Source: Dorea_A sp016295505 (GTDB taxonomy: Bacteria > Bacillota > Clostridia > Lachnospirales > Lachnospiraceae). Taken from it: a DNA stretch of 64,000 nucleotides. The translations under genes were made by a program, and so were the position numbers. The stretch is from assembly GCF_039832105.1 (NCBI RefSeq), contig NZ_JBDOHS010000001.1, positions 124,001 through 188,000 on the forward strand, written 5' to 3'. Under the pieces are notes generated by a model that saw only the letters and a list, made by a program, of their open reading frames with translations, was not told where the DNA came from and ran no database searches. Shown here piece after piece: positions 23,941 through 33,153 of the stretch. Every line of letters starts with the position of its first letter. The first letter of the stretch is position 1.

Positions 23941-25095
23941 TTACAGTGTCTCCGGTTCCGGCTCTTCTGCCAGTTCGTGGATCGCTCTTATCGCAATATC
24001 CACTTCTTCTTCCGTGTTATAATGGGAAAAGCTGAATCTTACAGCCCCCTGTTCTACCGTTCCCAGCGCCTCATGCATAAGCGGTGCACAATGCCCTCCC
24101 GGTCTGGTAGAAATTCCATATTCTGTAAGAAGCTCATCACTCACTTCTGAAGAATCATATTCTCCGATGTTAAGCGTAACAATCGCACATCGGTTTTCCT
24201 GTGAAAAATCTCCGTAGATTTTTACTCCCGGAATCTCTTTCACTCCTTCATAAAAACGACGCATCAGACTCTGCTCCCGGGCCCTGATCTCATCAATTCC
24301 GGTACGCTCCAGATACGCAAGTGCGGCATGTAACCCGGCTATTCCATGTCCGTTCAGCGTTCCCGCTTCCAGAGCCGTCGGCATCTGGATCGGATGCGTC
24401 TTACTGTATGTCTGTATCCCACTGCCTCCCGTTTTTAACGGGCGGATCTCTACACCTTCTCTGACATAGATTCCTCCGGTTCCCTGCGGTCCCAGAAGTC
24501 CTTTATGTCCGGTAAAGCACAGAATATCTATCTTCATATCCTCTACATCTATCGGAAATACCCCCGCAGTCTGAGACGCATCTACTACAAACAGAACATT
24601 GTGACGGTGTGCCAGTTCCCCAATCGGCTTTACATCAATATAATTGCCGGTAAGGTTCGAGCCATTGGTACATACGATCATCTTTGTATCCGATGTGATG
24701 GCTTCTTCAATATCACGAATATCCAGACATCCCCTGCTGTCACTGGGAACGATCGTCAGTTTTACACCTTTCTTCTCCATCTCATACAACGGACGAAGCA
24801 CAGAGTTGTGTTCCAGCATCGTTGTAATTACATGATCTCCCGGACTTAAAATCCCTTTAATCGCAATATTCAGGCTCTCTGTAGAATTATTCGTAAATGC
24901 GATTCTTCTTGCATCCTTAGCCCCAAACAGCCTAGCAAGTCTTTCACGGGTATCATATATAATCCTTGACGCACTGAGCGACGCTTCATTCGCACCTCTT
25001 CCTGCATTTCCCATAGAACTCATCGCTCTGACTACTGCATCGATCACTTCCTGCGGCTTGTGCATTGTCGTAGCCGCATTATCCATATATATCAT
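23941..25095 (-). CDS. Cysteine desulfurase / selenocysteine lyase-like PLP enzyme
   Basis: 384 residues, class V aminotransferase fold. IYMDNAATTMHKP opens the protein, the PLP-binding lysine lies in FTGHKGLLGPQG near residue 200, and the catalytic cysteine is in RPGGHCAPLMHEALG near residue 342. The RPGG loop style marks the group II (SufS/CsdB) type. In a selenium locus it probably delivers Se or S from (seleno)cysteine to SelD or to the TusA-like carriers. It leads the csd-yedE-tusA-DUF3343 unit, with a promoter at 25139-25168. Confidence 0.88.
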   Translation of the reverse strand: MIYMDNAATTMHKPQEVIDAVVRAMSSMGNAGRGANEASLSASRIIYDTRERLARLFGAKDARRIAFTNNSTESLNIAIKGILSPGDHVITTMLEHNSVLRPLYEMEKKGVKLTIVPSDSRGCLDIRDIEEAITSDTKMIVCTNGSNLTGNYIDVKPIGELAHRHNVLFVVDASQTAGVFPIDVEDMKIDILCFTGHKGLLGPQGTGGIYVREGVEIRPLKTGGSGIQTYSKTHPIQMPTALEAGTLNGHGIAGLHAALAYLERTGIDEIRAREQSLMRRFYEGVKEIPGVKIYGDFSQENRCAIVTLNIGEYDSSEVSDELLTEYGISTRPGGHCAPLMHEALGTVEQGAVRFSFSHYNTEEEVDIAIRAIHELAEEPEPETL

Positions 25096-25138
25096 ATTAT
25101 TCTCCTTTTATCTGCACACAGATATCCCATATAAGATT

Positions 25139-25168
25139 AGTATAGTATTTTCGCGTATCAGAGTCTAA
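25139..25168 (-). promoter_or_regulatory. Promoter of the csd-yedE unit
   Basis: Minus-strand TTAGAC, 18 bases, TATACT (25139-25144). An inverted repeat at 25189-25221 lies about 57-90 nt upstream of the likely transcription start, a typical place for LysR control. Confidence 0.6.
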
Positions 25169-25188
25169 TCGAAAAGACGAATAAACAA

Positions 25189-25221
25189 GCACTACCTATA
25201 GTTCATATTTATAGATAGTGC
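25189..25221. promoter_or_regulatory. Inverted repeat: lysR terminator and/or LysR operator
   Basis: GCACTACCTATA and TATAGATAGTGC pair at 11 of 12 positions around nine bases. On the minus strand it is followed by TTGTTTATT, so it can end lysR transcription. The sequence (CACTATCTATAAA) is partly repeated upstream of the PHP gene near 32175-32195. Confidence 0.6.
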
Positions 25222-25228
25222 CTGTCTG

Positions 25229-26140
25229 TTATCGTTCAATATCGTAAACTTCTTTTACAACCTTAATAAAACGTTCTGCACTTCTGGACAGCTGATAATT
25301 CTTATTATATACCAGATTGATATCTCTTCCCTTATCCGCTTTCGGAATCGGAAAGGCCAACATGAATCCGGCTTCCACTTCATCTGCCGTCGCAAGTTTG
25401 GACAATACCGAGATTCCCATTCCCTGTCTTACGGACTTTTTGATCGTCTCCTGATTTTCAATACTTGCGATTATTTTCAGATTATCGGTAACTATGCCTG
25501 CATGCTTCAGCTGCTTCTGTGCTTCTTTTCTTGTTCCGGACCCTTCTTCCCGCATAATGATATGCTCTTCCATGATCCATTTGATATTGCCGACGGATTC
25601 TTCCTGAAGTTTTCTGTATTTTTCTGTGTTTGGTGTAATAATCACAAGCTCATCTTTGTAAAACGGAATATACCTGCAATGCTTTTTCTCCAGAACCGTT
25701 CCTGTAAATCCAATATCTGCCACATGATCTACGATTTGCGTTACCACCTTGCTGCTGTCAGTCTCCAGAATCTTAAACTGTTCCTGCGGATATTTTTCGT
25801 TAAACTGAATCAGCACTTTCGGCAGCAGATACTGTGCCGGAATCGTAGATGCTGCAATTGTGATCAGATGCTTTCCACCATCTTTTCCCGACTCAAACCT
25901 TTCTTCAATCTTTTTCTGAAGATCAATGATCTGTCTTGCATACTGATATAACTCTCTTCCGTCATCTGACATACTGACTTCTTTTGTATTTCTCACAAAC
26001 AGCCTCACGTTCAGTTCTTTTTCCAGTGCTGCAATGTGTGCACTGATCGTCGGCTGGGTTAAAAACAATTCTTTTGCAGCTTTTGAAAAACTGCCCCCTT
26101 CCGCCACCTGAACAAAGGCCTCCAACTGTTTTAAATTCAT
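25229..26140 (-). CDS. Selenium-metabolism-associated LysR regulator
   Basis: 303 residues. The N-terminal helix-turn-helix (LKQLEAFVQVAEGGSFSKAAKELFLTQPTISAHIAALEKELNVRLF) is classic LysR and is followed by a periplasmic-binding-protein-like effector domain. The gene overlaps the end of selB by four bases, so it is translated with the Sec machinery. LysR proteins of this kind are often found inside selenium loci. Likely targets are the flanking csd-yedE promoter and possibly that of the PHP gene. Confidence 0.88.
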   Translation of the reverse strand: MNLKQLEAFVQVAEGGSFSKAAKELFLTQPTISAHIAALEKELNVRLFVRNTKEVSMSDDGRELYQYARQIIDLQKKIEERFESGKDGGKHLITIAASTIPAQYLLPKVLIQFNEKYPQEQFKILETDSSKVVTQIVDHVADIGFTGTVLEKKHCRYIPFYKDELVIITPNTEKYRKLQEESVGNIKWIMEEHIIMREEGSGTRKEAQKQLKHAGIVTDNLKIIASIENQETIKKSVRQGMGISVLSKLATADEVEAGFMLAFPIPKADKGRDINLVYNKNYQLSRSAERFIKVVKEVYDIER

Positions 26141-28053
26141 GAATACGCAACCCTTTCACTCTCTGCTCCGGTCTTTTTGGTCACCTTGATACTGTCCATG
26201 TATTCCAGAATCGGTTTCGCGCTCTTTCGGCTGGTCGCAAACATATCTCTCACCTGCGCGATTGTAATGACCGGATTATCCTTTAACTGTTCCTGTATCT
26301 TTTCTTTTGCCTGTTCCATATAAGAACACAGAGTATACATGTCCTCTGTCACTTTTACAACACGCTTTTCCTCCAGCAGAATGTTCAGGATATCATCTTT
26401 CAGCTCTTTTGATTCTTTTCCGCAATCAATCTCCGAGTACCGCACAAAGTCATATCCTGCCTTTTCAAATGCAGCAAGAAGCTTCTCCGATACCTCACGA
26501 TACGTTCCATCTTTTCTGACCTCGTATTCCGGTGTACACAGAAATTCATCCACTCGCTTCAGGCTTCCGCCATTTTCAAGCATCTCCAGAATCTGATCAA
26601 AAACGTTCGGTTTGATCTTCTGAAAATATGTCATCTGTACTTCTGCCTTTTTCATACCATATCGATATGGATACCTGTCTTCATACTCCTCCAAAGCTTT
26701 ATGAAGCGTACGCTCTGCTTCACGTGCAGAATCCGCATGCCAGACATACGTATCCTTCCGCATCGGGAATGTACATACACTCCCCTGTTCTTTCAGCTCT
26801 TCAACATCATTTTTTACTTCTTCAGCAGAAAGAGCTGTAAGTTTCGCCAGTTCTGACACTGTAATCAAAGTATCTGCATGGCTTTTTACATGCATCTCAA
26901 TTACATCTGCAGAAGAACCAGATTCTTTCCTGCTCAGTTCCTCAATCACGTCCTGCTGGAAACGTTTTTTAATCCTTGGATTCGGTTCAAGCACTACTCC
27001 TCCTCCAATCGTCTCCATCGGAGAATAGAAACGCACGACAAACTTGTCCCCGCGTCTTACGGCGACTTCCTCTTCCAGCCGGAGCTGAACATATCCACTT
27101 TCTCCCGGCCCGATCTCTTCCTTATCCAAAAGAACTGCCCGGCACAACACTTCGCTTGTTCCTGTAAAGAAATGCAGTCTGGTGTGGTTAGTAAGCACAC
27201 GCATGGAAGAATCCAGAACATTCAGACGGACATCCAGAAGATCAGTATTCTTCATGCTGTTTGGCGGTGCAAGAACACAGCCTCTTTTAATCTCCCGTTT
27301 CTTCACATTTGAAAGATTAATAGCCACGCGCTGTCCTGCATAACATTCTTTTTTATCTTCACCATGGACCTGGATACTACGAATCTTACATTCTTTCCCA
27401 ATCGGATACATCTCCAGTGTATCTTCCTTCGATATGGTTCCCGACACGAGTGTACCTGTGATGATCGTACCAAATCCAGACAGTGTAAATGCACGGTCAA
27501 TCGGAAGTCTCGGAATTGTATTCACATCCTTTTGAATCACTTCATCACGTGTCAGATGCTCGATCATCTGAACAAGTCCTTCCAGACCTTCTCCTGTAGC
27601 TGCCGATACTTTTACGACCGGTGCATGTTCAAGAAATGTGCCTTCCAGTTCTTCCTTTACTTCTTCTTCCACAAGTTCCAGCCATTCTTCATCAACCAGA
27701 TCACATTTATTCAATACAATAATACTTTTCTCAATTCCCAGAAGATTCAGGATATCCATATGCTCTCTGGTCTGCGGCATGATTCCTTCGTCTGCAGCGA
27801 TTACCAGAAGAACAAGATCCATTCCCACAACGCCGGCAACCATATTATTGATAAACCTTTCATGACCAGGTACATCAATAATTCCGGCACGGTCCCCTCC
27901 CGGGAGATCAAAATACGTAAATCCCAGGTCAATCGTTATTCCTCGTCTCTGCTCTTCTTCCCAGCGATCTGTATTTCGCCCTGTCAGAGCCTTTATAAGC
28001 GTCGTTTTTCCATGATCTATATGTCCTGCTGTTCCTATAATAATATTTTTCAT
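26137..28053 (-). CDS. selB: Selenocysteine-specific elongation factor SelB
   Basis: 638 residues. It delivers Sec-tRNA to UGA codons marked by a SECIS hairpin. The GTPase part shows GTAGHIDHGKTTL (P-loop), RGITIDLGF, DVPGHERF and NKCD, followed by EF-Tu-like beta domains to about residue 350 and a C-terminal winged-helix array (to residue 638) that binds the SECIS. A family-length match with no break. It is preceded by selA (13 nt) and overlaps lysR. Confidence 0.96.
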   Translation of the reverse strand: MKNIIIGTAGHIDHGKTTLIKALTGRNTDRWEEEQRRGITIDLGFTYFDLPGGDRAGIIDVPGHERFINNMVAGVVGMDLVLLVIAADEGIMPQTREHMDILNLLGIEKSIIVLNKCDLVDEEWLELVEEEVKEELEGTFLEHAPVVKVSAATGEGLEGLVQMIEHLTRDEVIQKDVNTIPRLPIDRAFTLSGFGTIITGTLVSGTISKEDTLEMYPIGKECKIRSIQVHGEDKKECYAGQRVAINLSNVKKREIKRGCVLAPPNSMKNTDLLDVRLNVLDSSMRVLTNHTRLHFFTGTSEVLCRAVLLDKEEIGPGESGYVQLRLEEEVAVRRGDKFVVRFYSPMETIGGGVVLEPNPRIKKRFQQDVIEELSRKESGSSADVIEMHVKSHADTLITVSELAKLTALSAEEVKNDVEELKEQGSVCTFPMRKDTYVWHADSAREAERTLHKALEEYEDRYPYRYGMKKAEVQMTYFQKIKPNVFDQILEMLENGGSLKRVDEFLCTPEYEVRKDGTYREVSEKLLAAFEKAGYDFVRYSEIDCGKESKELKDDILNILLEEKRVVKVTEDMYTLCSYMEQAKEKIQEQLKDNPVITIAQVRDMFATSRKSAKPILEYMDSIKVTKKTGAESERVAYS

Positions 28054-28066
28054 TCCGTCTTACCCT

Positions 28067-29470
28067 CTAGTTCTCTGATAGCAAACTTTTCAACTGACTG
28101 GCAATGACTTTAAACTGCCGCTCTTCTATCGTTCTCACATCCAGAAGAATCATATCATTCACCGTTCTGGGAATCACCGGTACCGGAAGATGACGCATGC
28201 ATTCTTCCAGTTCCGGAACGCTGATCCTGGTCGGCTGTATCGCCACTGCCTGACTCGGAATCCGTTCCAGAGGAAGCGATCCGCCTCCGATCTGTGATTC
28301 ACACGGTACTACCTGTATCTTTGCCTCAAGTTCGCCTCTTCTCAGTATTCTCGCAAGATTCTTTGCCTTTCTGGATACATCTTCCAGAGAAGCCGTAATC
28401 ATTCGAAGTACCGGAATATTTTCGATTGCCTTCTCTTCAGACAGATATTCCATCAGTACTACTTCCAGTGTTGCTGCAGTAAATTTATCAATTCGCAGCG
28501 CTCTGGTCAGCTGATTCTTCTTCATCATATCAATATACTTTTTCTTGCCGATGATGATTCCGGCCTGCGGCCCTCCGAGCAGCTTATCACCGCTGAAGCA
28601 CACAACGTCTGCTCCTTTTGCGATGGATTCCTGTACGGTCGGCTCATGTGTCAATCCGTATTTTGCAAGATCGATCAGCACACCACTTCCCAGGTCTTCA
28701 ATCACCGGAATGTCATGCTCCTTCGCCAGCGGAATCAATTCGTCAATCTCAACGTGTTCTGTAAAACCGACGATTCTGTAATTACTGGTGTGAACCTTCA
28801 GAAGTGCTTTGGTCTCTTCTGTAATCGCATTCTCATAATCATCGTAATGCGTCTTATTCGTAGTTCCGACTTCAACCAGAGATGCTCCACTTTGCTCCAT
28901 TACGTCAGGAATTCGGAACTTTCCGCCGATCTCAACCAGCTCTCCACGGGAAACCACAACTTCTCCGCCCTTTGCCAGAGAGCTCAGGATCAGCATAACC
29001 GACGCGGCATTATTATTAACCGCCATCGCTGCTTCTGCTCCGGTAATCTTACAGAGAAGCTTCTCAAAATGAGAATATCTCTCGCCTCTTTTTCCTGCTT
29101 CCAGATTGTATTCCAGGTTCGAATATCCCGTTGCGATCTCTGCGATATGTCTCATATGTTCCGGACTGATCGGCGCTCTTCCCAGGTTGGTATGAAGAAT
29201 CGTTCCAGTTCCATTGATCACTGTACGCATATTCGGCGTATGCATTGCTTCCACAGCAATACAGATATTGTCTGTCAATGCGTCGATCTGAGCCTTTGCC
29301 TTTTCTTCTTCTTCGCATCTGCCGATATATGCACGAAGTTTTTCCATCTCTTCATGGATTGCTTCCATAACCGTATCGCGGCTGTATCGCTCAATCATCT
29401 CCTGAATCTGTTTCTCTCCCAACAGTATATCCACTTTCGGGATACTGCGGTATAATACATTTTTATTCAT
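28067..29470 (-). CDS. selA: L-seryl-tRNA(Sec) selenium transferase SelA
   Basis: 467 residues. This PLP enzyme converts Ser-tRNA-Sec to Sec-tRNA-Sec with selenophosphate. Visible are the N-terminal RSIPKVDILLGEKQIQEMI region that binds tRNA-Sec, the GTGTILHTNLGRAP motif, and the PLP lysine in CFSGDKLLGGPQAGII near residue 295. It lies 36 nt after selD and 13 nt before selB, giving a selD-selA-selB-lysR unit. Confidence 0.97.
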   Translation of the reverse strand: MNKNVLYRSIPKVDILLGEKQIQEMIERYSRDTVMEAIHEEMEKLRAYIGRCEEEEKAKAQIDALTDNICIAVEAMHTPNMRTVINGTGTILHTNLGRAPISPEHMRHIAEIATGYSNLEYNLEAGKRGERYSHFEKLLCKITGAEAAMAVNNNAASVMLILSSLAKGGEVVVSRGELVEIGGKFRIPDVMEQSGASLVEVGTTNKTHYDDYENAITEETKALLKVHTSNYRIVGFTEHVEIDELIPLAKEHDIPVIEDLGSGVLIDLAKYGLTHEPTVQESIAKGADVVCFSGDKLLGGPQAGIIIGKKKYIDMMKKNQLTRALRIDKFTAATLEVVLMEYLSEEKAIENIPVLRMITASLEDVSRKAKNLARILRRGELEAKIQVVPCESQIGGGSLPLERIPSQAVAIQPTRISVPELEECMRHLPVPVIPRTVNDMILLDVRTIEERQFKVIASQLKSLLSEN

Positions 29471-29506
29471 TTTCTATTCCCTTTTCCTCACCTTACAGCT
29501 ATGTTT

Positions 29507-30547
29507 TTAAAACAGACGAATCAGTTTGTCACTTTTTGGACTTACTTTTCCGATAACTGATATTGCAGTCTCCATATTCGCCTCTTTGAAATCTTTCATC
29601 ATAGCATCATATTCTTTTGGGGAAACACTGATCAAAAGTCCCCCTGACGTCTGCGGATCATAGAGCAGATCCAGATAATGCTCTTCCACAGCCCCGACTT
29701 CTACTTTTCCGATGGAGTATCCGCGATTCTTATATGCACCCGCCGGAACAAGTCCCATCTTTGCATAATCAATCGCATCCGTAAGATATGCTATATCTTT
29801 TACGTTGATCTCAAACGTCACTTCGCTTGCTGAAGCCATCTCCACACAGTGTCCCAGAAGTCCGAATCCGGTGATATCTGTGCACGCTGACACCTGGTAT
29901 TTTTCGACTACCCGCTTGCCTTTCTGATTCAGAGATGCCATTACCATCTGCGCTTCACGGATTGCAGCAGGGGATGCCATATCTGCTTTAATTGCCGTAT
30001 TGACAATTCCGCTTCCGATCTGCTTCGTAAGAACTAATATATCGCCTGGCTTACAGCCATAATTTTTAAATATCTTATCAGGGTGTACAAATCCAGACAC
30101 GCACAGGCCATATTTTGGTTCATCGTCCTGTACAGAATGTCCTCCTACCAGTACCGCTCCTGCTTCTTTCACTTTCGCCGCTCCACCCGCAAGGATGTCG
30201 CCCAATATCGCCGGATCCAGACAGTTGGGGAATCCGACTATGTTAAGCGCAACAGCCGGTTCGCCTCCCATTGCCCATACGTCACTGAGAGAATTGGCCG
30301 CTGCGATCTGTCCGAACATATATGGTTCATCTACAATCGGAGTAAAGAAGTCAACGGTCTGAATCATTGCGATCTCATCAGTCACTTTGTAGATTGCGGC
30401 GTCATCAGAAGTTTCAATTCCTACGATTAAATTGTCATCCTGAAATGTCGGCAGCTTACTCAGAACCTGAGCAAGGGTCTCCGGACCTATCTTAGCCGCT
30501 CAGCCAGCCGTCTTACTTAAACTTGTCAATTTCACATCTGATTTCAT
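29507..30547 (-). CDS. selD: Selenide, water dikinase SelD, itself a selenoprotein
   Basis: SelD makes selenophosphate from selenide and ATP. The full frame is 346 residues if the TGA at 30502-30500 is read as selenocysteine: the context is LSKTAG-U-AAKIGP, exactly where SelD has Cys or Sec, with the Lys three residues before. Without read-through only residues from an internal ATG remain and the catalytic loop is lost. Further motifs are TSDDAAIYK and GGHSVQDDEPKYG. A 9-bp hairpin 25 nt after the UGA (30455-30475) can serve as SECIS. The ATG at 30547 is preceded by GGAGGAAGA. Confidence 0.95.
30455..30475 (-). promoter_or_regulatory. SECIS-like hairpin of selD
   Basis: CTTGCTCAG and CTGAGTAAG pair (one G-U) around a GTT loop beginning about 25 nt downstream of the UGA codon. 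Position and size fit a bacterial SECIS. Confidence 0.65.
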
Positions 30548-30613
30548 GTTTCATTCTTCCTCCTGTAGCTTACATTCATTCTAAAGGATTATTGTTTTTA
30601 CACATTCTTAAAA

Positions 30614-30656
30614 AGGGATTGTTGTAAAATAGTAGTTCACATTCTACAACAATCCC
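30614..30656 (-). terminator. Terminator of yedF
   Basis: AGGGATTGTTGTA and TACAACAATCCCT form a 13-bp stem, followed on the minus strand by TTTTTAAG. It separates yedF from selD, which therefore needs its own promoter. Confidence 0.88.
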
Positions 30657-30680
30657 TCTTCACACAAACTTGATCAACGA

Positions 30681-31286
30681 TTAAGGTCTGATAATTCTGC
30701 CAGCTTTGGCCATGGTCTCAACAATACTGTACATGTTTGTCACAGAACCTACTGCCAGCTTCTCTTTCAGTCCATAGTAATCCAGACAAGTTCCACAGGT
30801 CATGATCTCAACGCCCTGTGCCTCCAAAGACTTCAGATCCTCCAGAGAATCTGATCCCTCTGTTGTCAGAGTTGCTCCTCCATTATAGAATAACATTGTC
30901 TTTGGCAGAGTATCCAACTGTGTAACTGCAAATATGAATCCTTTTATTAACACCTTGCCGAGTTCATCATTTCCCACACCCATGCGGTCAGAAGAAACTA
31001 CAACAACCGTATTGTCCCTGGCATCAGGCGCACATACAACCTCATCCTGGCTGCTTTCTGCCGGTGCTCCGTCCATCTGAATCGTAACTTTATACTCTGC
31101 ATCCCCGAGCTTTTCAGATGACACTTTTGCTCCTGAACCAGCTCCAAGCTTAGTTACGTTCTGCACTGCGATCTCGTTATCAACGAGAACCTCAATTGTG
31201 TCCGGACCGGTAAGTGCCTGCATTGCCTTTTTCGTCTTAATGACTGGGATTGGACAATTGTCTCCCATTGCGTTGACTGTAATCAT
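30681..31286 (-). CDS. yedF: Selenium metabolism protein YedF (two-domain)
   Basis: 201 residues from the ATG at 31286, seven bases after AAAGGTGG; an ATG at 31313 has no good ribosome site. The N-terminal 75 residues are a TusA-like domain with NAMGDNCPIPVIKTKKAM (CPxP). The C-terminal 110 residues form a DsrE-like domain (VVVVSSDRMGVGNDELGKVLIKGFIFAVTQL, then MTCGTCLDYYGL). This fusion is the form linked to selenium metabolism. Its promoter (TTTACC, 17 bases, TAGAAT ending at 31340) lies just upstream. Confidence 0.92.
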   Translation of the reverse strand: MITVNAMGDNCPIPVIKTKKAMQALTGPDTIEVLVDNEIAVQNVTKLGAGSGAKVSSEKLGDAEYKVTIQMDGAPAESSQDEVVCAPDARDNTVVVVSSDRMGVGNDELGKVLIKGFIFAVTQLDTLPKTMLFYNGGATLTTEGSDSLEDLKSLEAQGVEIMTCGTCLDYYGLKEKLAVGSVTNMYSIVETMAKAGRIIRP

Positions 31287-31399
31287 GATGATTCCACCTT
31301 TCCTTGATGCCATTACCCCAACACATATAGATATATTCTATCACTGTTTGTATAAAAGGTAAATGGTTTTTTAAATTATTATGTAAAAGCCTGAAAGAA

Positions 31400-32065
31400 T
31401 TACGTCCCGTATCCTACACGAGGCATGCCTCTTCCATACTCTTGTATCTCCAGAACATGATACGCGCCGTCTGCATAATATGCCGGCCGCATCTCTCCTC
31501 TGCGAAAAGCAGACAGGAATTCTTCCATCGTACGCACTTCCTCCGGGAACCACGTCGCACATACGCCGACTTTTTCCGGGACATGACAATCACTGGAACC
31601 AATTGTATAATATCCAAGTTCCATTGCGTATCTTGCAGCCTTCTGACAGGCTTCCACAGAAGTACTGCCGTTCAGAACCTCAATCCCGTCCAGTCCGGTT
31701 ACTGTACGCAGGTTTTCTTCAAGTCCCCGTTTATTATTGCGAAATGGATGTGCTGCGAAGCAGACCCCATTCTGTTTTTTTACCAGATCAATAAATTCCT
31801 GTGCCGGGATTCTTTCTCCGGGATACTCGTCGATCCCAAATGCCACGATATCCCCCTGGAGGGAAAAGAACTCAATCCCCACAAATACAGGAAACCCTGT
31901 CTTCTGCGAGTATTCTGCCGCATATTCTTTCAGCCCCATACTGTCATGATCCGTAATACACACCGCACCAAGCCCTTTTTGCTTCGCAATCTGTACGATC
32001 TCGTCCAGCTGCAGAAAACTGTCTTTTGAATATGTCATCTCATGCATATGCATATCAATAAACAT
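31400..32065 (-). CDS. PHP-domain metal-dependent phosphoesterase-like protein
   Basis: 221 residues. PHP signatures: MFIDMHMHEMTYSKDS (metal-binding HxH), AVCITDHDSMG, CFAAHPFRN and GSDCHVPEKVG near the end. The fold hydrolyses phosphate esters using bound metals; the substrate is unknown. It is 86 nt upstream of the yedF start and is often seen near selenium genes, but no mechanism links them. AAGGAG precedes the ATG. Confidence 0.85.
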   Translation of the reverse strand: MFIDMHMHEMTYSKDSFLQLDEIVQIAKQKGLGAVCITDHDSMGLKEYAAEYSQKTGFPVFVGIEFFSLQGDIVAFGIDEYPGERIPAQEFIDLVKKQNGVCFAAHPFRNNKRGLEENLRTVTGLDGIEVLNGSTSVEACQKAARYAMELGYYTIGSSDCHVPEKVGVCATWFPEEVRTMEEFLSAFRRGEMRPAYYADGAYHVLEIQEYGRGMPRVGYGT

Positions 32066-32125
32066 CCTGTCATGCTCCTTTTCTTTTTTGCGTTTCGACT
32101 ACATAATCTGTACATTCTTTCTTAC

Positions 32126-32154
32126 ATTATAGTAATTTCATTAGTCTTCATCAA
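32126..32154 (-). promoter_or_regulatory. Promoter of the PHP gene
   Basis: Minus-strand TTGATG (32149-32154), 17 bases, TATAAT (32126-32131). Upstream at about 32168-32200 is TCTATAAAAATATA with an adjoining ATAGATAGTG, partly like the repeat in front of csd. Confidence 0.7.
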
Positions 32155-32219
32155 ATAGAGAATTTTAATGACAGGTATATTTTTATAGACACTATCTATT
32201 AGTCTTTCTGATATATTTC

Positions 32220-33107
32220 TTATAATCTCTTTTCAAAATTACCGTCTACCGAACACCCTTCCGTAAATATCATAAATGCATTCGGATCTATACTGTGCAC
32301 GATCTCGCGGATCTGGTTTACCTCATACTTGGAAATCATTACAAACAGAATGTGTGCTGCCTTATTGGTATATGCCCCTTCTCCATCCCAATTGGTAACG
32401 CCCCGTCCCGTCTGTTCCATAATTGCTTTCGAGATACCTTCCTTCTTGGTAAATATCATGGCACTGGTATTGATATTCTGGATATGTACACGGTCAATCG
32501 CCATTGCAAGCGCCGTCGTATAAATCAACGAGTAAATCACGATCTCCACATTAAACATAAACAGGCAGATGGCATATACACAGACATTCATAAGAATGTT
32601 GATTTTTCCGACACTGACATTCGGATACCTCTTTGAACAGCAAAGCCCGATAATATCCTGGCCGCCGCTGGAACTTCTGCCTCTCAGAATCAGCCCCGTC
32701 CCCGTTCCTGCAACGATACCTCCCACAATACACGCTGTAAGATAATCCTCGATCACCGGAACCGGCGGTACCGGAACAAGCGTAAGAAACAGACTCTGAA
32801 CCCCGACCGTAATCAGTGTTTTGACTGCAAATGTCTTTCCCATAATTCGAAGTCCCATATAAAGCAGCGGAACATTGATCAGAAAATAGATGATACCTGC
32901 CAGATCCACGCCGGAGGGAATGGGAACATGGAGAAAGCTTACAATAAATGTTCGAAGCAGCTGGGATACACCCATAAATCCCCCATTGTAAAGTCCAAGA
33001 GGGGTAATGATCAGATTCACCCCTATTGCAAACAACAGGCTTCCTCCAACAGCATATGTGGCCTGTACCAGTCCTGCTTTTCTTTTTCCGCTCAATTTAC
33101 TCAACAT
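32220..33107 (-). CDS. YitT family membrane protein
   Basis: 295 residues. Five or six hydrophobic segments in the first 200 residues (VQATYAVGGSLLFAIGVNLIITPLGLYNGGFMG is the family opening) are followed by a cytosolic DUF2179 domain near residues 220-290 with VMISKYEVNQIREIVHSIDPNAFMIF. The transport or signalling role of the family is unresolved. It is downstream of the small alarmone synthetase by 46 nt and may be co-transcribed with it. Confidence 0.88.
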   Translation of the reverse strand: MLSKLSGKRKAGLVQATYAVGGSLLFAIGVNLIITPLGLYNGGFMGVSQLLRTFIVSFLHVPIPSGVDLAGIIYFLINVPLLYMGLRIMGKTFAVKTLITVGVQSLFLTLVPVPPVPVIEDYLTACIVGGIVAGTGTGLILRGRSSSGGQDIIGLCCSKRYPNVSVGKINILMNVCVYAICLFMFNVEIVIYSLIYTTALAMAIDRVHIQNINTSAMIFTKKEGISKAIMEQTGRGVTNWDGEGAYTNKAAHILFVMISKYEVNQIREIVHSIDPNAFMIFTEGCSVDGNFEKRL

Positions 33108-33153
33108 CTTTCTTCTCCTCTAAATAAAATTATACAAAAAAGAAACCCGGAAA

